Below, piece after piece: positions 25,159-33,856 of a stretch of DNA of 64,000 nt. The first letter of the stretch is position 1. Each line of letters begins with the position of its first letter. Source of the stretch: PALSA-505 sp036495485 (lineage in GTDB: Bacteria > Actinomycetota > Actinomycetes > Streptosporangiales > Streptosporangiaceae). The notes under the pieces are model-generated. The model had not been told where the DNA came from and did no database searches. It saw only the letters and a list, made by a program, of their open reading frames with translations. The stretch lies in the NCBI GenBank assembly GCA_036495485.1, contig DASXMU010000087.1, positions 1 through 64,000 on the forward strand. The letters run 5' to 3'. A program made the translations under genes and the position numbers.

Positions 25159-26088
25159 TTACGGCAGCGCGTGCCCGCCGAAGTCATGTGCTGGGTAACG
25201 GAGCACGGTGTGCGCGTGGTTGGCATCGTTGGCGGTGTTGTCGTACTCGATCAGCAGGCCGGGGCCCTGGATTCGGTAGTAGTGTCCCGCCTCGGGTCGC
25301 AGTGGCCCCTCCCAAGCGAAGAACATCTCAGTACCTGCCAGCCGAGTGGTCTCCCGCGCGGCGAGTTCGCCAGCCAGCCGACTGAGATAGACAGCGACGA
25401 GCCGGCCCAGCAATCCCTTGCTCACTTGGTTGAGAAGGGTCATCCCTACGCCGGCTGGGGTGATAGGAGCAGTGATAACCGGGGAGGTTGAGCTGCGGAT
25501 GTCAGATGGCGCGGTGCCGGCGACTATCGCCTGCCTGCGGGCTTGCGGTCCCATCGCCTCCATCAGCGCTCTTGCGAGATCCTCTTCTGGCCCCAGGGGT
25601 CGCAGCACGCGCTCCCCGGCCACGCGGACGGTGGCGGGATGCGCGCCGAAGAATAGCGGCGTCGGATGCACCTGATTGCCATCCAAGGTGAGCGAGACGG
25701 ACAGATGGTGTCCCTCCCACCGCCATGCCCATGAATCGTCCCGGGCTGGATCACCGAACACCGCGATCCAATAGTCATGGTCATGTCTGCCCCGCCGCCA
25801 GCCTTCACACCTATCCAGCACTTCTTCCAGTGCCATGATCGCGGTTGCCTGTGCGTAACCAGATGGGCTCAGCGCTGTTGCGAGCAACCGACGGGCGGCC
25901 TTCCGCTCGCCACTATTCAAGTCAGCCAGGCACACACCTGCCCGGGGCCGGGGAAGGTAGGTAAACCAGCGCCTAGCGGAATCCGTGAAGGGCAGGAACG
26001 CGTCCGAGCGCTGCCGCTCATCCAGCCCGTCTAGGAACCTGATAGCGGCAGAGCGCATGGCCGCCTGGATCGTCACGTGCTCATGCAT
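25159..26088 (-). CDS. DUF3500 family protein
   Basis: 309 residues. DUF3500 hallmarks are seen: RRLLATALSPSGYAQATAIM, HDHDYWIAVFGDP, DDSWAWRWEGHHLSVSLTLD and HPTPLFFGAHPATVRVAGER. The function of the family is unknown; the WxWRWEGHHLS block with adjacent His residues suggests a metal or active site. No signal peptide. The start overlaps the stop of the preceding gene by 8 nt, so translation is coupled. It is the last gene of a three-gene operon with the unrecognised gene and the SAHH-like gene. Third-position G/C bias is weak. Confidence 0.85.
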   Translation of the reverse strand: MHEHVTIQAAMRSAAIRFLDGLDERQRSDAFLPFTDSARRWFTYLPRPRAGVCLADLNSGERKAARRLLATALSPSGYAQATAIMALEEVLDRCEGWRRGRHDHDYWIAVFGDPARDDSWAWRWEGHHLSVSLTLDGNQVHPTPLFFGAHPATVRVAGERVLRPLGPEEDLARALMEAMGPQARRQAIVAGTAPSDIRSSTSPVITAPITPAGVGMTLLNQVSKGLLGRLVAVYLSRLAGELAARETTRLAGTEMFFAWEGPLRPEAGHYYRIQGPGLLIEYDNTANDANHAHTVLRYPAHDFGGHALP

Positions 26089-26836
26089 CCTCGCCTCCCG
26101 GTACTGGCCTGACGCCTATTGCTCGAATGAGTGCGGCGAACAATTCCGGATGGCGGTAGACTAGCCGGATCGACAGGTAGCGCTCGGTGATCAGCTTGCG
26201 CAGGTGCTGCCCGTCGCCGCTGGCGGGCAGGTGCCCGGTACGGACCATGACACGCAAGTGCAGCAGCGCCGCAAGGTGCTGCTCGAAGAACGACTGGCAG
26301 GGCAGCGGGCTGCCAAGCCAGGCGCAGGCCTGCGCACGGGTCATAACTTCCCAGACCACGGCATCGGCTAGGCTGCCCGATCCATCACACACCGTAAGCA
26401 GATGAGGTAGCCGCACCATATCCTGTCTGGGTTCGACTTCCGGGACCGTGGCCGAGGTGACGCACGGCCTCACTGGATGCGTGTCATGCCGTCGGCGGTC
26501 ATCGAGATGGGCAGCGAATTCCAGTGGCAGCCGCGCAGTACCGACATCCCCGCCCACGTGCAACGCAGCCCCGGCGCTGCCAGTGCGGCGCACCGCAGCG
26601 AGCCCAGCAGGCGCGAGTGGTCCATACGGCAGGGGAACATGGGCCAGGTGATACTGGCCGGCTACCGTGAGCACCCGGTCACCGCTGGGGCTCTGGGCAG
26701 GCACCGGACCGGCGCACAGGATGAGGAGGCCGCGAGTCGGCGTGCCGGACCAGCCATCGGGTCGCCGCAGACAGAACACGCGTTCCGCGGCGACCGTCCT
26801 AGCGGCGCCGGTCAAAGCCGGGGCGGGAACGTCCAT
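26081..26836 (-). CDS. Unrecognised protein in the SAHH-like/DUF3500 operon
   Basis: 251 residues from ATG 26836 (a longer frame reaches 26911). I recognise no family. The N-terminal half is Gly/Pro/Ala-rich with short hydrophobic strands (RGLLILCAGPVPAQ, LTVAGQYHLAHVPLPYGPLA). The C-terminal half is helical, with FFEQHLAALLHLRVMV, LRKLITERYLSIRLVYRHPE and LFAALIRAIGVRPVPGG. Cys positions are scattered without a metal motif. It overlaps the upstream SAHH-like gene by 25 nt and the downstream DUF3500 gene by 8 nt, which strongly implies joint expression and a common process. No signal peptide or transmembrane segment is convincing. Confidence 0.7.
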   Translation of the reverse strand: MDVPAPALTGAARTVAAERVFCLRRPDGWSGTPTRGLLILCAGPVPAQSPSGDRVLTVAGQYHLAHVPLPYGPLAPAGLAAVRRTGSAGAALHVGGDVGTARLPLEFAAHLDDRRRHDTHPVRPCVTSATVPEVEPRQDMVRLPHLLTVCDGSGSLADAVVWEVMTRAQACAWLGSPLPCQSFFEQHLAALLHLRVMVRTGHLPASGDGQHLRKLITERYLSIRLVYRHPELFAALIRAIGVRPVPGGEDA

Positions 26837-28452
26837 GGCACTGCCTGGAATTCTGGGGCGCTTTCCCCCGGCGTGAGCAGGTCCCGCTGTGCTGAGGGTT
26901 CTACATACCAATCGTAATAGGTTTTCAGGGCCGACGAGGTGTTGAGGATCTTGTTGGTCAGGTCCAGATTGTGGCCGGGAGCGAATCCACCGCGATCAGG
27001 CTGAGCCAGGACGACTCCGCCCAGCAGGAGCGAGGAGATGATCAGGTCGACATAACGGTTGGGCAGAGACTCGGCGTGATAGAAATTCACTGGCATACCA
27101 TGACCGATCACGCATAGCTCAATGTCGTTGCCGAGCAGGTATCCGTGGCCGAGTCGGCCATAGTCGCGCACAGACCGGGCCGCTGTGGCGAACTCGTCGA
27201 GGGCGAACTCGTAAGTGCGCGACGTGGTGCTTGCCAGGTAGCAGCTTTTGCGGAACGCGGACACGTGCTCGCCTCGCAGGCTGCCGCGGCCGCCAGCGCC
27301 AATTAGCAGCAGCGGCTGGTGGGACTCGATCAGACTGGTAAGTGACCGGCTGGTGGCAAAGCCTTCCTCGTGGGCTGCGATCAGTGCCACGGTTTTGTGA
27401 TCGTAGACTGCTACCCGCATCCGCAGGGTTCGCAGAACATGGGCGACTTGGCGGCCGATCCGGCCGTAGCCGACTACCAGAGCCGGGCGTCCCTCGAATT
27501 TCTCATGCGGCAATCGGGTCATGATGCTGCGCACCGCGGCGGTTGCGACACCATAAGACTCTATGGTTGCCTTGATCTGGCTTTCGGCCACGGAAAAGAC
27601 TGGAATAGGAAGCTGGACCCCCTCCAGCTTCCAGATCCCGGACATAGTCTGCTCGACCACCCCGCTGAATTCCCCCATCGCATCGGGGTAGTGCTCAGCT
27701 ACGACGGGCCACAAGTACCCTCCGTCGTCAAAGATCATGGTTTTGAGGCCGGCGGCCCGGGCCCGCTCGATGTGCGCACCGGCACTGGCAACCCGGTCAG
27801 GGTAGAGAGCCACGTGAACACCGAGGCTGTCACGGAGCCAGCCGTCCACGCGGTGCCGCTGGGTATAGGGATAGCCTTTGTCCAGGACAGTGATGTGCCG
27901 TGGGTCAGCACCCATTGCCCGAAGCGCGTCCATCATGGCTACAAAGTCGGTCATGTGATGAATCGCCATGAAGTACGTGTGACCTGCCAGAGCCTGCGGC
28001 CCGCAGGAGGCGGCCAGTTGCTGGGTGAGCGGGAACTGCCTGCGTACGCTCGCGAGTTCCAGGCTGGTCAGCGGCAGCGCATTCAGTGCATCGAATAATG
28101 CCCGGGCGGCGTCTGCATCGGCTCCTGGCGAGGAGTCGATGACGGTGAGCGCGGCGACGTAGGAGTGGGCGTCTGCATAGGGGGGAGTAGCGGGCTCGCA
28201 GACCGACAGTATGACCTCGCCGACGTCTGGCACCTCGACACGCGCCTGGGCAGCGAATGTCGCGGCTTCCTCAGAGGCTGTGCTCAGCGTGACGACTACA
28301 GCTTGCCGTTCCTGTAGCTTCGCTAAATAGTGCACTAGTGCATCCCGGGCATCGTTGCGCGTGCCCTGGAACATTACCTGGTGCGATATAGAGGGTAAAA
28401 GCCCTTGGTCATGGGGGTCCGACTCGGGTAAGCCGACGGATTTCTGGCTCAT
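26812..28452 (-). CDS. S-adenosylhomocysteine-hydrolase-like NAD-binding protein
   Basis: 546 residues; GAGGTG 7 nt before ATG 28452 selects it over the ATG at 28473. Segments line up with SAHH in order: HHMTDF (~165; SAHH LHMT), FDDGGYLWPVV (~240; DDGGDL), GVVEQTMSGIWKL (EETTTGVH), ESQIKATIESYG (SVTKSKFDNLYG), a Rossmann motif VVGYGRIGRQVAHVLR (~327) and GHGMPVNFYHAESLPNR (GHP-x-FVM-x-NSF). The lysine that contacts ribose is kept, but the adjacent Asp and Asn become Glu and Ser, and the C-terminal KPDHYRY tail is missing. A ~140-residue N-terminal extension is not SAHH-like. It may be an NAD-dependent enzyme acting on a related nucleoside. The first ~60 codons include three TTA. Confidence 0.78.
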   Translation of the reverse strand: MSQKSVGLPESDPHDQGLLPSISHQVMFQGTRNDARDALVHYLAKLQERQAVVVTLSTASEEAATFAAQARVEVPDVGEVILSVCEPATPPYADAHSYVAALTVIDSSPGADADAARALFDALNALPLTSLELASVRRQFPLTQQLAASCGPQALAGHTYFMAIHHMTDFVAMMDALRAMGADPRHITVLDKGYPYTQRHRVDGWLRDSLGVHVALYPDRVASAGAHIERARAAGLKTMIFDDGGYLWPVVAEHYPDAMGEFSGVVEQTMSGIWKLEGVQLPIPVFSVAESQIKATIESYGVATAAVRSIMTRLPHEKFEGRPALVVGYGRIGRQVAHVLRTLRMRVAVYDHKTVALIAAHEEGFATSRSLTSLIESHQPLLLIGAGGRGSLRGEHVSAFRKSCYLASTTSRTYEFALDEFATAARSVRDYGRLGHGYLLGNDIELCVIGHGMPVNFYHAESLPNRYVDLIISSLLLGGVVLAQPDRGGFAPGHNLDLTNKILNTSSALKTYYDWYVEPSAQRDLLTPGESAPEFQAVPWTFPPRL

Positions 28453-29393
28453 CAGGAGCACCTCTTTCCACATGAAATAACCCGGACTGCACCTAAGCTA
28501 CAGGCGATCTGGTCACAGTCCAGGGCCTGCCGCCGTCTATCTGCCTCCCCAGCGGTAGCGTGCTCTGGCGACTCCGGGATGGGTGTTACTTGGCTAGGCG
28601 GGGCAGGAGTGCTGAGGCTGCGGTTATGCCGGCGATGGTGGCGCAGGCTAGGACTGTGGTGTCCAGCCAGAGGTTGGCGGGAATGTTGACCAGGAGGCCG
28701 CGCAGGGCGTCTACCTCGTAGGAGAGGGGGTTGACCTTGCTGATGGCCTGCAGCCAGCCGGGCATGACCTTGGGCGGGTAGAGGGCGCTGGAGCTGAAGA
28801 ACAGTGGCATGGTCATGGCCTGGCCGATGCCCATCAGGCGGTCGCGCTTCAGGGCGATGCCGGCGATGGTCATGGACAGGCAGGAGAAGAACGCCGAGCC
28901 GAGGATGACGATTCCGAAGGTTGCCAGCAGCTTGGCGGGGTTGCCGGTGAGTGAGACGCCGAGGATGGCGGACAGGACGATGATCACGGCAGCCTGGATG
29001 ATCGAGCGGATGCTGGCCGCGAAGGCCTTGCCGGTGATCAGGGCCGGTCGTGGGGTCGGGGTGACCATGAGCTTGGTCAGCACGCCGGCGTCGCGCTCCC
29101 AGATGATCTGGATGCCGTAGAAGATGGCGATGAACAGGGCCGACTGGGCCAGGATGCCGGGGGCCAGGAAGGCTAGGTAGGGGATGCCGCGCGGGGTGGG
29201 GATCGCGTGGATCCGGGTGAACGTCTCGCCGTAGATGAGCAGCCAGAGGGTCGGCTGGATGGCGCGCATATACAGCTCGGTGCGATCGTGCCTGACCTTG
29301 CGCAGCTCGACCCAGCACAGCGTGACTATGCGGCTGCCCAGACGGCGCAGCGTGTCCAGCGGTGTCTCCCCGGCCAGGCCGGGAGTCATAAAC

Positions 29394-30253
<860 letters not shown>

Positions 30254-30257
<4 letters not shown>

Positions 30258-30733
30258 CGCTGGCGGGCCTCCATCCGCCCGGCCAGCCGCCGCATCGCGG
30301 GGATGGCCGCCGCCAGCGCGGCCCGGTCCTGGCTGGACAGGCCGGCCAGCGCTTGCCCGGCCAGCTCGGCGCGCAGGTCGCGCCACTCGGCCAGCCGGCC
30401 GCGCGCCTTGGCTGTCACGTCCAGCAGCACCGAGCGGCCGTCGGTGCTGCTGGGGATGCGCTCGAGCAGCCCCTTATCGGTGAGCTTGCCGACCAGTGTG
30501 CTCACCGTGTTAGGGGCCAGGCGCAGCTCGGCGGCCGCCTCGGCCACCGTCAGCCCGGGGGTGCGCGCGGCCAGCCTGAGCAGCTCCGACTGGGCAGGTG
30601 GCAGTGGCTCGGTCTGCCAGCTACGCCGCGCCGCCCGCCTGGCCGCCCGGCGCACCGCGCTCACCGCGTCGAGGAACCCGGCGGCGGACTGCATCACCTC
30701 GCGGTCGGCGGGTGCCTGCGCGGCCGGTCTCAT
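30254..30733 (-). CDS. MarR-family transcriptional regulator
   Basis: 159 residues. Winged helix at about 48-110: LPPAQSELLRLAARTPGLTV, AEAAAELRLAPNTVSTLVGK, LTDKGLLERIPSSTDGRSVL. MarR dimers usually repress a neighbouring exporter until the ligand binds; here the gene is first in an operon with the ABC exporter, so self-control with ligand-induced export is the simple model. On the minus strand TATAATAG at about 30813-30820 is a near-perfect -10 about 80 bp before the start, in an A/T-rich patch that would also suit operators. Confidence 0.92.
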
Positions 30734-30861
30734 CTACGCCGCCCCCCGGCTGGCCCGGCGGTCCGTGGATGGCCCCACCGAGTCCTTTCATTTTCTATAT
30801 CTTTCACAGAGCTATTATAAACATGCCTCCTACCTGCACTTTTATAGCGGAGATGTACTGA

Positions 30862-31257
30862 TCATCCACGCAAGTCAAGCGCGTGCACCCGCACCGGGCG
30901 GATGGTGACCTTGAGCCTGCTCTCGCCGGGTTTGTCAAGTTCGCGGAGGTTCCCGCCGTACTTGGCGCCGACCCGGCCGGCGAAGGCATAGTCGTCGTCG
31001 GGGGTGATCTCGGCGTCGCCACGCAGTTCCAGGTAGCGGTACGGGCTGGCCAGGTCGAGCAGGAACAGGCTCATGGCCGGGTTGGCCAGCAGGTTCCTGG
31101 CCTTCTGCCGCTTGTTGTTGAGCGAGAGAGCGACCGTGTCGCCATCGGCGAGGAACCAGACCTCGGTGAGCTGCGGACGGCCATCGGGGCCGATCGTGGC
31201 CAGGGTGGCGAACTGGCCGTCCAGCAGGTCGCGGTGGGACGCGGGAATCTCAGGCAT
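30862..31257 (-). CDS. F420/FMN-dependent PPOX-class oxidoreductase
   Basis: 131 residues from ATG 31257, with AGGAAGGA 7 nt upstream. Split-barrel motifs of the Rv1155/FDOR-B group: FATLATIGPDGRPQLTEVWF, LADGDTVALSLNNKRQKARN, MSLFLLDLASPYRYLELRGD, KVTIRPVRVHALD. These proteins bind deazaflavin F420 or FMN and reduce small organic molecules. The KxxRN and YRYLE-x-RG motifs favour F420, which actinomycetes make. It converges on the end of the marR operon promoter region; there is no partner gene. Confidence 0.87.
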   Translation of the reverse strand: MPEIPASHRDLLDGQFATLATIGPDGRPQLTEVWFLADGDTVALSLNNKRQKARNLLANPAMSLFLLDLASPYRYLELRGDAEITPDDDYAFAGRVGAKYGGNLRELDKPGESRLKVTIRPVRVHALDLRG

Positions 31258-31435
31258 CGTGGGTCCTTCCTGGGAACGGATGTGCGTATCGGTGCCGCAA
31301 TGAACGTAGCGGCTGGGTGCTGTCGTGGCGGGTATGAAAAAAAGTACCGATATGGGCTTGCCGGGTGAATGAATTGTCCTTAAACCTGGATCTGGGAGTG
31401 GGGGCAGCGGCCGACGCCCACTACAGGAGTAACTC

Positions 31436-32602
31436 ATGGACAAACAGGGACGACCGATCAGCCGGCGCGACGTGGTGCGGGCCGGGGCTGGCCTGGCGGT
31501 AGCTGGTCTGGCCGGGGCGGGGCTGGCGGACAGAGCCGCGGGCGCCGCGCGGCGCGGGGCGGCCGGTGCGCGGCTGACCGGGGATCTCCGGCCGGCCAGC
31601 CTCACCCTGCAGCAGCAGGCCGGGCAGCGGGTGATCTGCTCCTACTCCGGGCTCACCCCGCCGTCCAGCCTGCTTCAGCAGATCAGCGCCGGTGAGGCCG
31701 CCGGGGTGATCTTCATTACCGGGAACATCTCCAGCGAGAGCCAGATCAGCTCGGTCGTCCAGCAGCTCGTCGCGGCGAACCAGGCCAGCCCGGTGCAGGC
31801 GCCGCTGCTGCTGATGACCGACCAGGAAGGCGGCGAGGTCAACCGGCTGGCGGGTGCGCCGGCGCTGTCGGAGAAGAAGGTGGGCGAGTCGTCGGACTAC
31901 GTGACCGCGGCCAGCGAGGCGGGCACCGGAGCCGGGCAGAACCTGGCCGGGGTGGGGATGAACGCCGACCTCGCGCCGGTCCTCGGTGTCTTCCGCCAGT
32001 CCGGTGATTTCCTCGACCAGTTCCAGCGCTCCTACAGCAACAACGCCAGCAAGGCCGCGCAGTGCGCCCAGGCCTGCGTCACGGCGATGATGGCGGCCGG
32101 GGCGGTGCCCACGGCGAAGCACTTTCCCGGGCTCGGCGCCGCGACCGCCAGCCAGGACACCGACGTGGAGCCGGTGGTGCTGAACCTCTCGCTGTCCACG
32201 CTGCGCAGCGTGGACGAGGTGCCGTACCTGTCGGTCATCAAGGCCGGGGTTCAGATGATCATGGTGTCCTGGGCGACCTACCCGGCCCTCGACGCCAGCC
32301 TGCCCGCCGGGCTGTCGCCCGCGGTCGTGCAGGGTGAACTGCGCGGGCACCTGGGATACTCGGGCGTCACGATCACCGACGCGCTGGAGGCGGGAGCGCT
32401 GGGCGCCTACGGGACGACGCAGCAGCGCGCGGTTGCCGCCGCCGGGGCCGGGATGGACCTGATCCTGTGCGCCGGGGCGAGCGCGAGCCAGAACAGCGAC
32501 GCCGTCACCGGCCTGGCGGACGCCCTGCAGAGCGGTCAGCTCGGCCAGGCCGGCTTCACCGCCTCGGTGCAGCGGGTGACCGCCTTGCGGCAGAGCCTGT
32601 AG
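31436..32602 (+). CDS. Secreted GH3 beta-N-acetylhexosaminidase-like protein (TAT signal)
   Basis: 388 residues. N-terminal twin-arginine signal SRRDVVRAGAGLAVAGLAGA (Arg10, Arg11). The GH3 N-terminal barrel follows: LLLMTDQEGGEVNRLAG, GMNADLAPVLGV, AKHFPGLGAATASQDTD and the nucleophile region VTITDALEAGAL (Asp315). It is one-domain, as in NagZ-type enzymes that remove N-acetylglucosamine from chitin or peptidoglycan fragments. The KHFPG-H-G loop of NagZ carries a His; here the residues are KHFPGLGAATASQD, so the acid/base may differ. Export by TAT means it acts outside. AGGAGTAACTC precedes the ATG; a 16-bp hairpin follows. Confidence 0.9.
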   Translation: MDKQGRPISRRDVVRAGAGLAVAGLAGAGLADRAAGAARRGAAGARLTGDLRPASLTLQQQAGQRVICSYSGLTPPSSLLQQISAGEAAGVIFITGNISSESQISSVVQQLVAANQASPVQAPLLLMTDQEGGEVNRLAGAPALSEKKVGESSDYVTAASEAGTGAGQNLAGVGMNADLAPVLGVFRQSGDFLDQFQRSYSNNASKAAQCAQACVTAMMAAGAVPTAKHFPGLGAATASQDTDVEPVVLNLSLSTLRSVDEVPYLSVIKAGVQMIMVSWATYPALDASLPAGLSPAVVQGELRGHLGYSGVTITDALEAGALGAYGTTQQRAVAAAGAGMDLILCAGASASQNSDAVTGLADALQSGQLGQAGFTASVQRVTALRQSL

Positions 32603-32610
32603 CGGAGAGC

Positions 32611-32652
32611 CTGCGGGCGGCCACCGCGCGATCGCACGGTGGCCGCCCGCAG
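32611..32652. terminator. Bidirectional terminator between GH3 and the GH18 remnant
   Basis: CTGCGGGCGGCCACCG (32611-32626) pairs perfectly with CGGTGGCCGCCCGCAG (32637-32652), a 16-bp stem around a 10-nt loop. It starts 8 nt past the GH3 stop and ends 12 nt before the end of the opposing remnant. Confidence 0.8.
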
Positions 32653-32664
32653 CCGTTATCCGGG

Positions 32665-33568
32665 TTAGCTGGTCAGGCTGAAGTCGTCGGCGTAGACGTT
32701 GCCCTGGCTATACCAGCCGTGGACAAAGACGGTGATGGTTCCCGAGGACCCGGTGGTGAACGGGACGGTCAGCTGCGACCAGCCGCTCCCCGAGGTCCAG
32801 GTGCTCGCGGTCGCGCCGCCGCTGACGCCGATGTAGGAGAAGTTGCCCTGCACCCAGCCGCTGAGCGTGTAGCTGGTGTTCGGCGAGAGGGTGACGGTCT
32901 GATCGCACTCACCGGTCTGGCTGGCCGTGGCTGTGATCTGGGCCGCGTCATTGCCCGCGTGGACCGGGCTGGTTACCACGGCACCGCCGGACTGGCAGGT
33001 CCATGGGCTGAGGCTGCCGGTCTCGAAGCCGCCGTTGGCCAGGCTGCCCGAACCGCCGCTCCCCGAGCCGTTCACGGTGAGTGTGTAGGTGGCGTTCTCG
33101 GTGCCCGAGGCCGCCGTCCCGGTCACCGTGATCGGGTAGCTGCCCGGCGCGGCCGACGACGTGGTCTTGACCGTCATGGTGGACGAGCTGCCGGTGGTGA
33201 CCGAGGTGGGGCTGAAGGAGACGGTCACGCCGGACGGGGCGCCGGTGTCGGACAGGGATACGGTCTGGCTCGATCCAGAGGTGAGCGCGGTGCTCACCGT
33301 GGAGGTGGTGGATCCACCGGGGCTGACCGAGCCGGACGTGGGCGAGTCCGCGGCGGAGAAGGAGTTCCCCGACGACGGCGGGCCGCATTTACCCGGCGTG
33401 CTGCCGATGTCGGTCTCGACGTCGTTGAACAGGACCGGATTGCTCGGGTCCAGGTCGTACATCGAGAACATCATCACCCCGCCCATGCCCTCGCAGTGCA
33501 TGAAGCCGATCCGGGCCTGAATCGACTGGGGTGAGTCAATGCCTTGACCTGGCGTCTGGCGGTGGGGC
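32665..33568 (-). pseudogene. 5'-truncated GH18 chitinase remnant with Ig-like domain and CBM
   Basis: The frame is open from a stop near 33570 and begins inside a protein: TPGQGIDSPQSIQARIGFMH then CEGMGGVMMFSMYDLDPSNP. That is the last strand (beta-8) of a GH18 barrel, which usually reads YDDPxSVxxKxxYxxxxGLGGVMxW. The catalytic part and signal peptide are missing. After it come a Thr/Ser-rich Ig-like domain (about 80-145) and a jelly-roll CBM (LANGGFETGSLSPWTCQSGG to YADDFSLTS) closely resembling the CBM of the GH18 enzyme at 19527. An internal ATG at 33501 could be translated but would give an unexported fragment. Most likely a decayed gene. Confidence 0.75.
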
Positions 33569-33856
33569 TAGCTGGCGTCGCCCGGCTCAGCGGGTCTGCC
33601 GCCCGGCTCAGCGGTTCTGCAGAGGGTCTGGAGAGGAAGGGCCAGCAGGCGTAAGCTTTGCTGAGGAGTCCGTTAGGCCTCCGACGTGGCTTACCGCCAG
33701 TTCAGCGGCGATGTGCCCAGCTAGTCCCCATGTTGTGTTCAGCTTTCACCCAGCTAACTTGCCGCCCGGCGTCAGCTCTCCCTGAATTTCCCTCCAGGTA
33801 CGGGACGCATCTTATGAACAGGAACAAGGCGACCACGTATCTAGGGAGACAGACCC

